From assembly GCF_050410795.1 (NCBI RefSeq), contig NZ_CP191258.1:1178001-1242000 (forward strand): a DNA stretch of 64,000 nt, in the 5' to 3' direction. Shown in pieces: positions 32,201-41,588 of the stretch. The translations under genes were made by a program, and so were the position numbers. Numbering within the stretch: the stretch's first letter is position 1; each line of letters opens with the position of its first letter. Under the pieces are notes generated by a model. That model made no database searches. It was not told the origin of the DNA and saw only the letters and a list, made by a program, of their open reading frames with translations. The stretch is from Fontivita pretiosa (GTDB lineage Bacteria; Planctomycetota; Phycisphaerae; Tepidisphaerales; Tepidisphaeraceae).

Positions 32201-33656
32201 CATGACAGCGCTACGTAGAGTTGACCTGAATCACCGAGCGGTGTCGGCTTTTATATGCTGCCTCGTTACGCCGTTGGTGATAGGCACATCGCTGCATCAG
32301 CTGGGACCAGGACCTCCAGTCGCGCTGCCAGAGCTTCGCCGCGAGGGTCGAGACAGCCTCGCAAACCTGCTCGAAGGTGATGAGCACATTTTTCCCCCCG
32401 CAGCCGGGTCGTCTGTTCCGACAGGAAGCACATCGCCAATCGCACGCACAGCCAGTGTCGTATCAGACTCACATAGGTTCTGACCTCGAAGGCGCCCAGT
32501 CCCGCCTCCTGCTTGGCACGCTCGAACCACTTTTCCACATGCCAGCGTGACAGCAGCACGCGGATCAATTTCTCGACGCTGGCGCCTTCGCCGGCATTGC
32601 TGATCACGTATTTGATCTCACCGGTCTTCGGCTGTCGCATCACGATCAGCCAGTACATCCGGTCGGTGGGAACGCTGAGGTTGTGGTTGGCGTGCGAGGA
32701 GTCGCTCAGATGGACTCGGGTTGCCTTGTATTCCCAGATCAGTGTCCCGCGTGTGGTGTCCTTCACCTTGCACCGCTTCCAGGGCTGGCTCGTGAACGCC
32801 GGGCTGTGCGTGCTCAGGTTGTCCACCCGCCGCGCCGCATGAGAAGCGTACCCGCCGCTGCGGCACGCCGGACGTTTGACCCAGGCGCGGAAGCTGGCGG
32901 GCACTTCGCCCACCGCCGCCTGGCCCATCTCGTCCAGCCCGAACCAGAACGCCGGCACCATGCCGTACTCTTCATCGAAGACCACCCAGTTGAGCTTCAC
33001 CCCGCCGGCCAGCGCCTGCTTCACCTGCTCCAGGGCGATCTTCCACTTCGCGCGGCAGACCAACTCCGCCGGAATGCCCGCCTCCTCACAGCGGTCGCGG
33101 TCCGCCGCCCAGTCCTGCGGCAGATACAGGTCGCTGGCCAGCACGCACGAGAAGGGGTTTTTGGCATCGTTGTCGGTGAACAGCAGATGCTGGGCAACCA
33201 CGCAGTTCTCGATCTTGCCCGATTCCCCGCAGTATTGCCGCTGCACCCCAGGCGTCTTGTCTCCCTGCTTGGGATGGCCGGTGGCGTCGATCACTCCGAT
33301 TCCGCCCTGCGGACAACGGTCGGCCACGCGATGGATCAGCATCTTCCCAGTCGCGCATGATCCCAGGCGAACAGGGACAAGAACTCCTGCAGCGTCCGCA
33401 CCGCCACCCCGCACGCCAGCGCGATCGGCTCCACGCTCTTGCGTCGCAGGTCCGCCATCAATCCCAGCAGATAACTCTGGAAGTAATCGAAGGTCACCGC
33501 ACGCTTGAAGCAGGGGCGAAACGACTGAACCCATGCCGACAACGCTGGCTGCAGAGAAGCGAGTTGTTCCGCATTCATCGCACGACTCCGGTGTTGGACC
33601 AGAATCGTCATCGACTCGCAGCCGCTCCCGGCTTGAGCTAATCTAGCGCTGTCATG
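32201..33656. mobile_element. IS701-family insertion sequence
   Basis: 1456 bp with inverted ends CATGACAGCGCTA (32201-32213) and its complement at 33644-33656. It is flanked by a 4-bp CTAG duplication (32197-32200 and 33657-33660), the YTAR-type target known for IS701. The left CTAG includes the last base of the neighbouring IS5-family copy, so this element arrived second. Confidence 0.9.
32266..33578 (-). pseudogene. IS701 transposase, frameshifted
   Basis: The N-terminal part (MNAEQLASLQPALSAWVQSF ... DLRRKSVEPIALACGV) is in one frame and ends near LSLFAWDHARL. The catalytic part (GVIDATGHPKQGDKTPGVQRQYCGESGKIENC, WVVFDEEYGMVPAFW, LLSRWHVEKWFERAKQEAGLG) is in another. The switch at about 33345-33355 needs a -1 step (or +2); no clear slippery run is seen, so a mutation is more likely than programmed frameshifting. 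The DDE residues themselves are retained. Confidence 0.8.
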
Positions 33657-33660
33657 CTAG

Positions 33661-34229
33661 TCGACCCCTCGGGACTGGACACTCCTTATTATGATTCAAG
33701 CGTCAACAGCGGACTCTTCTCCACTAGCACGGGTCCGGGTGCGCTGATTCCCGAGTCGCCACCACCGCCTCCCGAGATCACGGCGGAAGACTTCTTGCCA
33801 CCACCGCCTCTGGTGCGTCCACCAGCCAAGCCAGTTGGAGCGCCTGATCCCTGGAGGAGTGAGGGACAAGGACTTTCCGATATGGACCCAGCGGATTTGC
33901 TGCGACCGGTCGATTACATGCCCGCACGGCAGTTTCACAACTTCAAGGATCCTGATGAACACCATGCTTTTCTGTACAAGTATGACTGCTGGAGTGTTTT
34001 TGGTAGTCCCGGCTACGGTTTTGCGAGCGAGATTGGAGGCAATTTGCTGGAGATTCTTGCGAAGAGGTTGGGTGATACTGTGCGCCAACCTATCGCGAGA
34101 ACAGGACGTGGTGTCGCCTACATCGGTGCTTTTATGGCCGGTTGGGAGATGGGCAGATATCTTCGTACTTGGTGGGCAGCCCATAACGACATAGTTGACG
34201 AATCAGGACATCCTCCCCATGAACGATGA
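33661..34229 (+). pseudogene. Rhs fragment A, 3' part with variable C-terminal tip
   Basis: Continues the core with VDPSGLDTPYYDSS, then a proline-rich linker (PESPPPPPEITAEDFLPPPP) and a roughly 110-residue tip (QFHNFKDPDEHHAFLYKYDCWSVFGSPGYGF ... RGVAYIGAFMAGWEMGRYLRTWW). Rhs tips are often toxins; this one matches no family I recognise. The next gene overlaps its end by 11 bp, as immunity genes often do. The base composition of the tip is less GC-rich than its surroundings, consistent with exchange of tips. Confidence 0.65.
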
Positions 34230-34527
34230 CGCAACGGTGGGCAGCGCCGAGAAGACAACGATTGTGCTTGACTACGCGCGCCTTCGGCCAGTACGCAGGC
34301 GGCGCCGGCGCCGCTGGATCATCCGAAAGTATGTGGGCGTGGGCTTCGGGTGGGGTATTTGGGCAGGATTTGGGCTCGGCCTGTTTGGCGGCATCAATCC
34401 CATAACTTCTTTCCTCGCTATTATGCTGGGTCTGATCTTCATGATATTTAGCGAAAGAACGGCAAGAGCAACGGGTGCGGAACGGGGCCATGCGGAAGAC
34501 GCTCTGCTTCAAAGGAGGCGAAGATGA
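34219..34527 (+). CDS. Small membrane protein after Rhs tip (possible immunity protein)
   Basis: 102 residues from the ATG at 34219, with AGGA about 10 bp upstream. A very basic N-terminal stretch (RLRPVRRRRRRRWIIRKY) precedes two membrane segments (VGVGFGWGIWAGFGLGLFGG and ITSFLAIMLGLIFMIF). No family is recognised. The overlap with the Rhs tip and the repeat of this arrangement at 37003-37281 suggest an immunity or accessory role, by inference only. Its stop codon is followed in the same frame by Rhs fragment B. Confidence 0.6.
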   Translation: MNDDATVGSAEKTTIVLDYARLRPVRRRRRRRWIIRKYVGVGFGWGIWAGFGLGLFGGINPITSFLAIMLGLIFMIFSERTARATGAERGHAEDALLQRRRR

Positions 34528-35298
34528 CATGGTCGAGCTATTAACCACGACACGAGCAGTTGGACGGTTAAGAACCGCCGATGCGCACTGGCGGACACCG
34601 TGACCACGCTTGGATACAGCTACGACAGCGCCGGTCGGCGGTCCATTGTCCAGCAGCGGAAGCGTTCCCGACACGATCACGAACCAAACCCGCCGCCAGG
34701 TCTGGACGCGCTGGGCAACTGGGACAACATCCACACGGATGGCAGCGACGTGGGCCGCGATCACAACAAGCAGAACCAGCTCACGACGATTACGCCCTCG
34801 GGCCAGGGATCAACGACTCTCTACTACGACAACAATGGCAATCTGACCCAAGACGAGAACGGCAAGACGCTGGTGTATGATGCGTGGAACCGGCTGGTGG
34901 CGTACAAGAATGGCAGCACGACTTTGGTGAGCTACGAGTACGATGCGATGTATCGGCGGGTGCAGGAGACCGCCAACAGCGTCACGACGGACTTGTACTA
35001 CAACGATCGCTGGCAGGTGGTCGAGGAGCAGGTCTCGGGCGTGACGACGATGCAGTACGTGTGGAGCCCTGTCCAGCTGCGCAAGTCGGAAACGATCGTC
35101 GCGGACCTTCTAATCCTCAGAGACCGCGATGCCGACGCCGACCCAGGCACGGGCGATCACGGCCTGACCGGCTCGGGCCTGGAGGAGCGCCTATACGCCC
35201 AGCAGGATCGCAATTTGAACTTGACTAGCCTGACCGACACTTCTGGAGTGGTGCAGGAACGCTTCATCTATGACCCATACGGCAAGCCCACGGTCCTA
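34528..35298 (+). pseudogene. Rhs/YD-repeat fragment B, 5' part, split by insertion sequence
   Basis: YD repeats are clear: LGYSYDSAGRRS, LYYDNNGNLTQDENGKTLVYDAWNRLVAYKNG, YEYDAMYRRVQETANSVTTDLYYNDRWQVVEEQ, and the pre-core RFIYDPYGKPTVL. The fragment begins right after a stop codon with no ribosome site, so it is an orphan cassette lacking the N-terminal shell. A possible GTG start lies at 34600. At 35298 a 933-bp element interrupts it. Removing the element joins PTVL to DADWANDADGN in frame. Confidence 0.8.
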
Positions 35299-36170
35299 GG
35301 CACTGTCTGAAAACAGTAGTTTGAGATACCGGCGGATCATCGCCAACTGCAGCATTCCATGGAAATGCACGGCCAGCTTCTCGAACCGCGTTCCGATGCG
35401 CCGGAACTCCTTGAGCCAGCCGACGCACTGCTCGGCCACGCAGCGGCCGCGGTAGGCCCAGCGGTCGAACCACACCGCCGGGTCATGTCGCGCCAGCTCA
35501 TTTTCCCTGTGCGGAATCACCGGCTCGATCTTCTGCTCGGCCAGCCAGTCGCGCACGCGCTGCACGCTGTATCCTTTGTCGCCGGCGAGCTTGCGGGGCT
35601 TGTGGCGACGCTTGCGTTTCTTTCGTCGTCGGCCGATCAGCGTCGCGATCGCCTCTGCGATGACCGATTCGGCGCGCGTCGATTCGTGGACTTGCCCGGC
35701 GGTGACTTCGATGGCAAGCGGAGTGCCCGCACCGTCAGTGACCACGTGGAATTTGGAGCCAAACCCGCCTCGCGAGCGGCCCAGTGCGTGGTCGGCGGGT
35801 TCGTCGGGGTGCCGTCGGCAACTTTTTTGTCAGCCCCGGCCGCAGCGCGGGCGGCGCGGACGGATGAACCGTCCACGCACCACAGTTCCCAGTCGATGTA
35901 TCCCTGGTTGTCGAGCTTGACCTGCAGCGTCTCGATGATGCGGGCAAAGACGCCGCTTTTTCGCCACTTGCGAAAGTGGTCGTACACGGTCTGCCAGGGG
36001 CCGAAGCGTTCGGGCAGATCGCGCCAGGGCGCGCCGGTACACAGAATCCAGAAAATACCGTTGAGCAGCGTTCGTCGATCGCGAGCCGAGCGTCCGGTTC
36101 GGGCCGTGCTCCGCGGCAGATGCGGCTCGACCAACGCCCATTGCTCGTCCGTCAGCTCGTGGCGTTTCAT
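35296..36170 (-). CDS. IS5-family transposase, two frames joined by frameshift (copy 2)
   Basis: Identical in layout to copy 1: first frame from the ATG at 36170, slip site complementary to 35822-35828, then the DDE second frame. A few substitutions separate the proteins (for example DGSSVRAA preceded by the codon change at 35868 and S for P in RTGRSARD). The stop codon is TAG here (complement of 35296-35298), again formed by the target TA and a flanking base. Confidence 0.88.
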
Positions 36171-36231
36171 GAGTGGCGACCTCCATGTCGTCACGGCAGT
36201 GTATGCGAATTCGGAGTTTTCAGACAGAGCC
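35299..36231. mobile_element. IS5-family (IS427-type) insertion sequence, copy 2
   Basis: Same 933-bp length, ends and slip site as copy 1, differing by only a handful of bases, with TA duplication at 35297-35298 and 36232-36233. It lies inside an Rhs gene, as does copy 1. The near identity implies recent transposition within this locus. Confidence 0.93.
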
Positions 36232-36233
36232 TA

Positions 36234-36971
36234 GATGCGGATTGGGCAAATGACGCGGACGGTAACAGCGACCTTTCGTGGACATACCTTCATCAGGCTG
36301 GCAGGCGAGACGCGACGACGAACCTGGCGCATTTCCGCTTCCGCGACCAGAGCCCATCGCTTGGAAGGTGGGTGTCAGCGGATCCTGATCACTATGGAGA
36401 CGGGGCGAATCTCTACAGTTTTGTCGGCGAGAATCCTGCAGTCTACATCGACCGCTACGGGCTCCAGCGATGGTACGAAGGCTGGGGGACCACGATTGCG
36501 GTTGCTGTCGGTGGGTACGGCAGTGGCGCAGCAGGAAGTGTCTGGGCAGCTGCTGGGGAGGGCGCACTCGATGGCACCGCAGCCTGGACAGATGGTGCTC
36601 TCCCTGGCGAATACTTCGCCGATCACGGGTACTATGATCCCTCCGATTCCGTCCTGGGTGTAAGTAACACCATGGGCACGGTCTCTGCCCTCGCATGGTC
36701 AACGGCATTCTTGTTGCCTGCGGGCCCGGCAGGACAGGTAACGCGTTGGGGGTCGCCGATAACTGAAGGCAGCTGGGTCATGACAGGCGCTGCCACTTGG
36801 CGGAACTGGATCATGAGTGGAAAGGTACTTACCAACCCGTACAACTATTCCGTCATGGTTGGCGCGACGACCAAATGGCCCAGTGGGTGGGAGTTCTGGA
36901 AGGGCTTCATAGGTCAGCGGATAGTGACGATCCTCCCTGGAGGCGGTACGGGAAGTCCGCATTTGCCATGA
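36234..36971 (+). pseudogene. Rhs fragment B, 3' part with membrane-rich tip
   Basis: Resumes with DADWANDADGNSDLSWTYLHQAG, then the core SPSLGRWVSADPDHYGDGANLYSFVGENPAVYIDRYGLQ. The variable tip of about 170 residues is rich in Gly, Ala and Trp with hydrophobic stretches (TTIAVAVGGYGSGAAGSVWAA, VSALAWSTAFLLPAGPAG) and ends PGGGTGSPHLP. No toxin family is recognised. The chain is open from the element edge to the stop at 36971. Confidence 0.75.
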
Positions 36972-37002
36972 TTCCGTGCGACACCCAAAAATCGAGGTGG
37001 GC

Positions 37003-37281
37003 ATGTGGCGCGCCGTTGGGATAGGCTTCATAATATTGGGGCTGATTCTTGATGTCCTGATTCTGATCGCGCGGCTTCACGGCCTGAGGGAACGTCGGCA
37101 CGACTCGGGGTCGCCGCTCGTGCCCCCGCTCGTCTACTGGATGGCCGTCGTGAGCCTGGATGAACGTGTGCAGCATCCGTGGCTCTTGCTGCTGGCATTG
37201 TGTATGTTTCATTGTTCCTGTCAGTGGTTTGTCCCGTGGCTATACTGGACCGTACGGATCGCGGTGCATCGGGGCAGATAA
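37003..37281 (+). CDS. Small membrane protein after second Rhs tip (possible immunity protein)
   Basis: 92 residues from the ATG at 37003 with GAGGTG just upstream; an upstream GTG at 36976 is possible. Hydrophobic segments are GIGFIILGLILDVLILIARL, VPPLVYWMAVVSL and WLLLLALCMFHCSCQWFVPWLYW. It is unrelated in sequence to the protein at 34219-34527, but both are small membrane proteins directly following an Rhs tip. The function is inferred only from position. Confidence 0.55.
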   Translation: MWRAVGIGFIILGLILDVLILIARLHGLRERRHDSGSPLVPPLVYWMAVVSLDERVQHPWLLLLALCMFHCSCQWFVPWLYWTVRIAVHRGR

Positions 37282-37349
37282 GGCGTCGGGGCGAATTGAA
37301 GTCGGGAAAGGAAATTCTATGGGGTCGGGAGTCTCTGTTTGCGGGACGA

Positions 37350-37683
37350 GCCGGTGCGACCGGCAAGACACTGGTGTACGATGCGTGGAAACCGGCTGGT
37401 GCAGTACAAGGACGGCGCCACGCTGCTGGCGACGTACGAGTACGATGCGCTGTACCGGCGGATCGAGGAAACCTCGGGGCATTCTGAGGGGTCGGGAGTC
37501 TTTTTGGAGGCGGCCCGGACCGCAGCTTCGACGGCGACGGGAAGGTGACCACGGACGCGGCCGACTTCGGCGGCGTGATGAGCACGTCGCGGCAGAGCGA
37601 CGGGAAACTGGTGGTGGCCGGGCGACGGAAGTGCCCAGCACCGGCGACGACCTCTCGCTCGTGCGGTACAATGCCGGCTAATC
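37350..37683 (+). pseudogene. Degenerate YD-repeat and delta-60-repeat remnants
   Basis: Spread over shifting frames: TGKTLVYDAW, then RLVQYKDGATLLATYEYDALYRRIEETSG (YD repeat), then FDGDGKVTTDAADFGGVMSTSRQSDGKLVVAGR and STGDDLSLVRYNAG, which resemble the delta-60 repeat of secreted proteins. At least two frameshifts are needed. A half palindrome (37481-37506) sits at the junction of the two remnants. No product is expected. Confidence 0.65.
37481..37506. repeat. Half copy of the dispersed palindrome
   Basis: Right arm only, ATTCTGAGGGGTCGGG followed by AGTCTTTTTGG. A second half copy, with ATTCTATGGGGTCGGG then AGTCTCTG, lies at 37311-37336. Both match the right arm and loop of the 12151-12194 palindrome and sit beside degenerate gene fragments, so the element may mark rearrangement points. 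Confidence 0.75.
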
Positions 37684-37875
37684 GCCGCTGACGGCGGAGG
37701 CGTCGGCGTCGCTGGGGGCATCCAGCGGCTCGGCAAGATGCTCCAGAAACTCGCGCAGATCCTCGAGATTCAACAGCATCGGGGGGCCATCCCAGTCCGG
37801 GCCGATGACCTGCACGCATTCAGCGTCGGGCGAGTCGTATCGAAATGAGGTTCCGTTACGGGCTGTGTACAGCAT
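37678..37875 (-). CDS. Small acidic hypothetical protein
   Basis: 65 residues from the ATG at 37875, with GGAAGGG about 7 bases upstream favouring this over a start at 37917. The sequence starts MLYTARNGTSFRYDSPDAE and has GPPMLLNLEDLREFLEHLAEPL, then an Asp/Ala-rich acidic tail. No family is recognised. It is convergent with the Rhs remnants and divergent from addB. Confidence 0.5.
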   Translation of the reverse strand: MLYTARNGTSFRYDSPDAECVQVIGPDWDGPPMLLNLEDLREFLEHLAEPLDAPSDADASAVSGD

Positions 37876-38066
37876 GGCCGGACCCTTCCAATAGACTTGT
37901 CGTACCCCTGGCGGCAACCTTGTGATGATTATAACCCCGCCGGCGCGGGGTGGTCGAATTTTCCGGCCCGGATCGTACAGCGTCGAACGGCATACATTTT
38001 TGCGGCCTCCGGCGGGCAGTGAGATTGGTTTGTCGCCGGCAGGACGCGGGGGTAAGGTCTTAAGCC

Positions 38067-41000
38067 ATGGGCGTGCGATTCGTGATTGGCCGGGCCGGCA
38101 GCGGCAAGTCGCTGCACTGTTTCCGCAGCATCGTAGAGATGCTGCGCGCCGATCCGCTGGGCGAGGACCCGATCTATCTGCTGGTGCCCAAACAGGAGAC
38201 GTTCTCGGCCGAGCGGGATCTGACCTGCGCCAGCGGGCTGAGGGGCTTCTGCCGGGCGCGCGTGGTTTCGTTTGATCTGCTGGGCGAAGAAATCCTTTCC
38301 GAGTGCGGGGGCACGGCGATTCCGCAGATCACCGAGCTGGGGCGGCAGATGATCATCGGACATCTGCTGCGCAAGCATCAGGCGGAGCTGAAATACTACG
38401 CGTCGGCGGCGCGACAGGTGGGGCTGGCGGCGGAGCTGGACGCCACCTTCACCGAGCTGGAGCGCCACGGTCGCAGCCCCGCCGACCTGACCCAGCTCAT
38501 CGCCGACGTTGAATCGGGCGGCGGACAGACCTCGCCATTTGTCAACAAGCTTCAGGATCTGCGGCTGCTGTACGACCGCTACAGCGCCTATCTTGGCCAG
38601 GAGCGGCTGGATCCGCATCGCCGGCTGATGCAGGTGCTGGCCAGCCTCGAGCACTGCAAGCGGATCCGGCGGGCGACGGTGTTCGTGGACGGCTTTCTGG
38701 AATTCGACGAGCAGGAGCGACGTATCCTGGCGGGCGTGGCGCGCGTCTGCCGCGACATGACCATCACGCTGCTGATGGATCCGGACAGCCCGGTGCTGAA
38801 TGATGTCCATCAGATCCCGCATGAGCTGTCGCTTTTCCATCGCACGGAACAGACCTACCGCAAGCTGTGGCTGGCGTTTGCCGAGGCGGGCGTGAAGTGT
38901 CAGCCGCCGATGTTGCTCAGGAAGATCACGCGATTCGTCACGCCGTCGCTGGAGCAGATCGAGAAGCACCTGTTTTCGGGCCGGGCGGTGAAATGCGAAT
39001 CGGCACAGAATATCGAGCTGATCGAGTCTCCGGACCGTCGCGGCGAAGTGGACGCGGCGGCGAGGCAGATTCGCGCGCTGGTGGCGTCGGGCATGCGCTA
39101 TCGCGAGATCGCGGTGATCATGCGCAGCCTGGAGGACTACCACGAGCTGATCGACGCCAGCTTTACCGAGCATGAGATCCCCTACTTTGTGGATCGGCGG
39201 CGTACGGCGGCGCATCATCCGCTGATTCAGTTTGCCCGGGCGGCGGTGCAGATCGCGCTGCGAGGCTGGCCGCACGAAGCGGTGATGGCGCTGCTGAAGT
39301 CGGAGCTTGCCGGCCTGGGCCGCGACCAGGTCGATGAGCTGGAGAACTACGTGCTGCTGCACCGGATTCGCGGATCGGTCTGGAGCGACCCGCAGCCGTG
39401 GAGCTATCGGCGCAGGCTCACGCGCCGCCGCGACAGCGAGGACGAGGCGCCACAGCCCGAGGTGATCGAGCTGAAATGGATCGACGCGATGCGGCGGGGC
39501 GTGGCCGAGAAACTGGCGCCGCTGATCGAGCTGTTCGGATCACAGCGACCGATGCCGCTGCGTACGCTGGTTGTCGAGCTGTTCAACACCTTCGAGCGAT
39601 TCGGCATCCGTCAGACACTGCGCCGCTGGATCGAGGCTGCCGATAGAGCCGAGGACTTCGAGGAGCGTGGCGAGCACGAGCAGGTGTGGAACGAGCTGGT
39701 CAAGCTGCTGGATCAGATGGTGGATGTGCTGGGGGACGAACAGCTTTCAGCGGCGGAGTTCGCGGAAGTTCTGGAGACGGGGCTGGAGCGGTTCGATCTG
39801 GCATTGACGCCGCCGACCGTCGATCAGGTGCTGGTTGGATCGATCGACCGCACGCGCAATCCGCGTCCGCGCGCGGTGATTCTGATCGGGATGAACGACA
39901 ACCAGTTTCCGCGGGTTCCCGCTGAAGATTCCATCCTTTCGGATGCGGAACGACAGACGCTGCGCCAGCACCAACTGGATCTGGACCCGGACAGCGAGCG
40001 ACGGCTTCTGGATGAGCGGTTGCTGGGATACATCGCGTTCACGATGCCCTCGGAGCGACTGTGCCTGATCCGTTCGCTGGCGGACGAGGCGGCGCGTCCG
40101 CAGTCGCCTTCGCCTTACTGGGTCAACCTGCGTCAGCAGTTTCCGTCGGTGCAGGTGGTTCAGGTTCCGCGCGAGTCGCGCACGGACCTGGAATGTATCG
40201 GCACGCCACGGCAGTTGGTGACCGCGCTGATGCGATGGGTTCGATCCGATCCTTGCAGCGCGGGCACAGACCCGGCTGCCGCCGCCGCGGATCCGTTTGT
40301 CGGCCTGTACCACTGGCTGGCCACCCACGAATGCTGTCGCGACGCGATCGATGTGATGCGCTGGCGGGCTTGGCGGGCACTGAGCTACTGCAACCAGGCC
40401 AGGCTCTCCGATCCGATTGCGCGCAGCATGTTCAGCTCACCGCTGCGGGCCAGTGTCTCACAGCTCGAGGCGTTTGCGGCCTGTCCGTTCAGGCACTTCG
40501 TGCGCTTTGGTCTGCGGCTGAGCCAGCGGGAAGAGTCGGATGTCACCGTGATCGACCTGGGCAACGCCTGCCACGGAATCCTGGAGCGGCTGATCCGTCG
40601 GATGATCCAGGAAAAGTCCGGCTGGGACCAGCATCGCGCCGAGCTGGCGCAGCCGGTGATTTCGCAACTGGCGCGGGAGGTCGCACAGGATCTGCGTGGC
40701 GAGCTGATGCTCAGCACCGCGCACAATCAGTACCTGCTCAGGCGGATCGAAAAGACGGTCGGGCAGGTGATCGATGCGCAGGCGGCCGCGGGAAGGCGAG
40801 GCCGGTTCAGGCCATTTTGCGCCGAGCTGACGTTCGGGGATGATCCTGACGATGCACTGGGGGCGCTGGTGATCAAGACGCCGGCCGGCAATGAGCTGCG
40901 TCTGCGAGGCAAGATCGATCGCGTGGACGTGGCGCCGCAGGAGTCGGCATTCGTCGTGATCGACTACAAATTCAGCGGCAACACGCTCGAGCTGCAGCAG

Positions 41001-41588
41001 GTGCTGCATGGCCTTTCGCTTCAGTTGTTGACCTACCTGCTGGTCCTGGAGCGCAACGCCAAGACGCTGTTGCAGCGAGAGCTCTCCCCCGCCGCGGCGC
41101 TGTACGTGCAGATTCTCCGCAAGATCGAACCGGTCAAACACCCGGACGAAGCCATTGCCCCGGATAATCCGCTGTTTCATCTCCAGACCAAGCCGCGCGG
41201 GATCATCGACTGGGAATATCGCAGTCTGTTTGACACCGATCACACGGCGAAAGAATCGGACGTGCTGTCACTGTACATCAACGCCAATGGAGCGATTGGA
41301 CACAAGGACCGCACCGATGGCTGCGAGCATGCCGAGTTCGTTGCGCTGTTGCGCATGGTGGAACGGAAGCTTGCGGAGCTTGGCGACCGGATTCTGTCCG
41401 GGCAGATCGACATCGCGCCCTATCGGCTGGGACGAGACAGCCCTTGCAGTGGATGCGAGTATTCAGCCGTCTGCCGCTTCGATGTGGCGTTCAACCGGTA
41501 CAACTTCCTGAGCGGGATGAAGCGCCAGGAGGCACTGGCGAAGGCGGTGCAGCAAGCGCAGGAGGGGGGACATGGCGGCCAGGCATGA
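38067..41588 (+). CDS. addB: ATP-dependent helicase/nuclease subunit AddB
   Basis: 1173 residues, half of the AddAB double-strand-break resection complex (RecBCD counterpart). It starts MGVRFVIGRAGSGKSLHCF (Walker A at about 9-15). The inactive helicase body includes EQERRILAGVARVCRDMTITLLMDPDS and RPRAVILIGMNDNQFPR. The C-terminal nuclease has VVIDYKFSG (about 964-972) and the iron-sulphur cysteines, C at AACPFRHF (about 803) and the C-x2-C-x5-C of SPCSGCEYSAVCRFD (from about 1127). It overlaps addA by 17 bp. As a host DNA end-processing enzyme it can also supply spacer substrates in other bacteria. Confidence 0.93.
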   Translation: MGVRFVIGRAGSGKSLHCFRSIVEMLRADPLGEDPIYLLVPKQETFSAERDLTCASGLRGFCRARVVSFDLLGEEILSECGGTAIPQITELGRQMIIGHLLRKHQAELKYYASAARQVGLAAELDATFTELERHGRSPADLTQLIADVESGGGQTSPFVNKLQDLRLLYDRYSAYLGQERLDPHRRLMQVLASLEHCKRIRRATVFVDGFLEFDEQERRILAGVARVCRDMTITLLMDPDSPVLNDVHQIPHELSLFHRTEQTYRKLWLAFAEAGVKCQPPMLLRKITRFVTPSLEQIEKHLFSGRAVKCESAQNIELIESPDRRGEVDAAARQIRALVASGMRYREIAVIMRSLEDYHELIDASFTEHEIPYFVDRRRTAAHHPLIQFARAAVQIALRGWPHEAVMALLKSELAGLGRDQVDELENYVLLHRIRGSVWSDPQPWSYRRRLTRRRDSEDEAPQPEVIELKWIDAMRRGVAEKLAPLIELFGSQRPMPLRTLVVELFNTFERFGIRQTLRRWIEAADRAEDFEERGEHEQVWNELVKLLDQMVDVLGDEQLSAAEFAEVLETGLERFDLALTPPTVDQVLVGSIDRTRNPRPRAVILIGMNDNQFPRVPAEDSILSDAERQTLRQHQLDLDPDSERRLLDERLLGYIAFTMPSERLCLIRSLADEAARPQSPSPYWVNLRQQFPSVQVVQVPRESRTDLECIGTPRQLVTALMRWVRSDPCSAGTDPAAAAADPFVGLYHWLATHECCRDAIDVMRWRAWRALSYCNQARLSDPIARSMFSSPLRASVSQLEAFAACPFRHFVRFGLRLSQREESDVTVIDLGNACHGILERLIRRMIQEKSGWDQHRAELAQPVISQLAREVAQDLRGELMLSTAHNQYLLRRIEKTVGQVIDAQAAAGRRGRFRPFCAELTFGDDPDDALGALVIKTPAGNELRLRGKIDRVDVAPQESAFVVIDYKFSGNTLELQQVLHGLSLQLLTYLLVLERNAKTLLQRELSPAAALYVQILRKIEPVKHPDEAIAPDNPLFHLQTKPRGIIDWEYRSLFDTDHTAKESDVLSLYINANGAIGHKDRTDGCEHAEFVALLRMVERKLAELGDRILSGQIDIAPYRLGRDSPCSGCEYSAVCRFDVAFNRYNFLSGMKRQEALAKAVQQAQEGGHGGQA

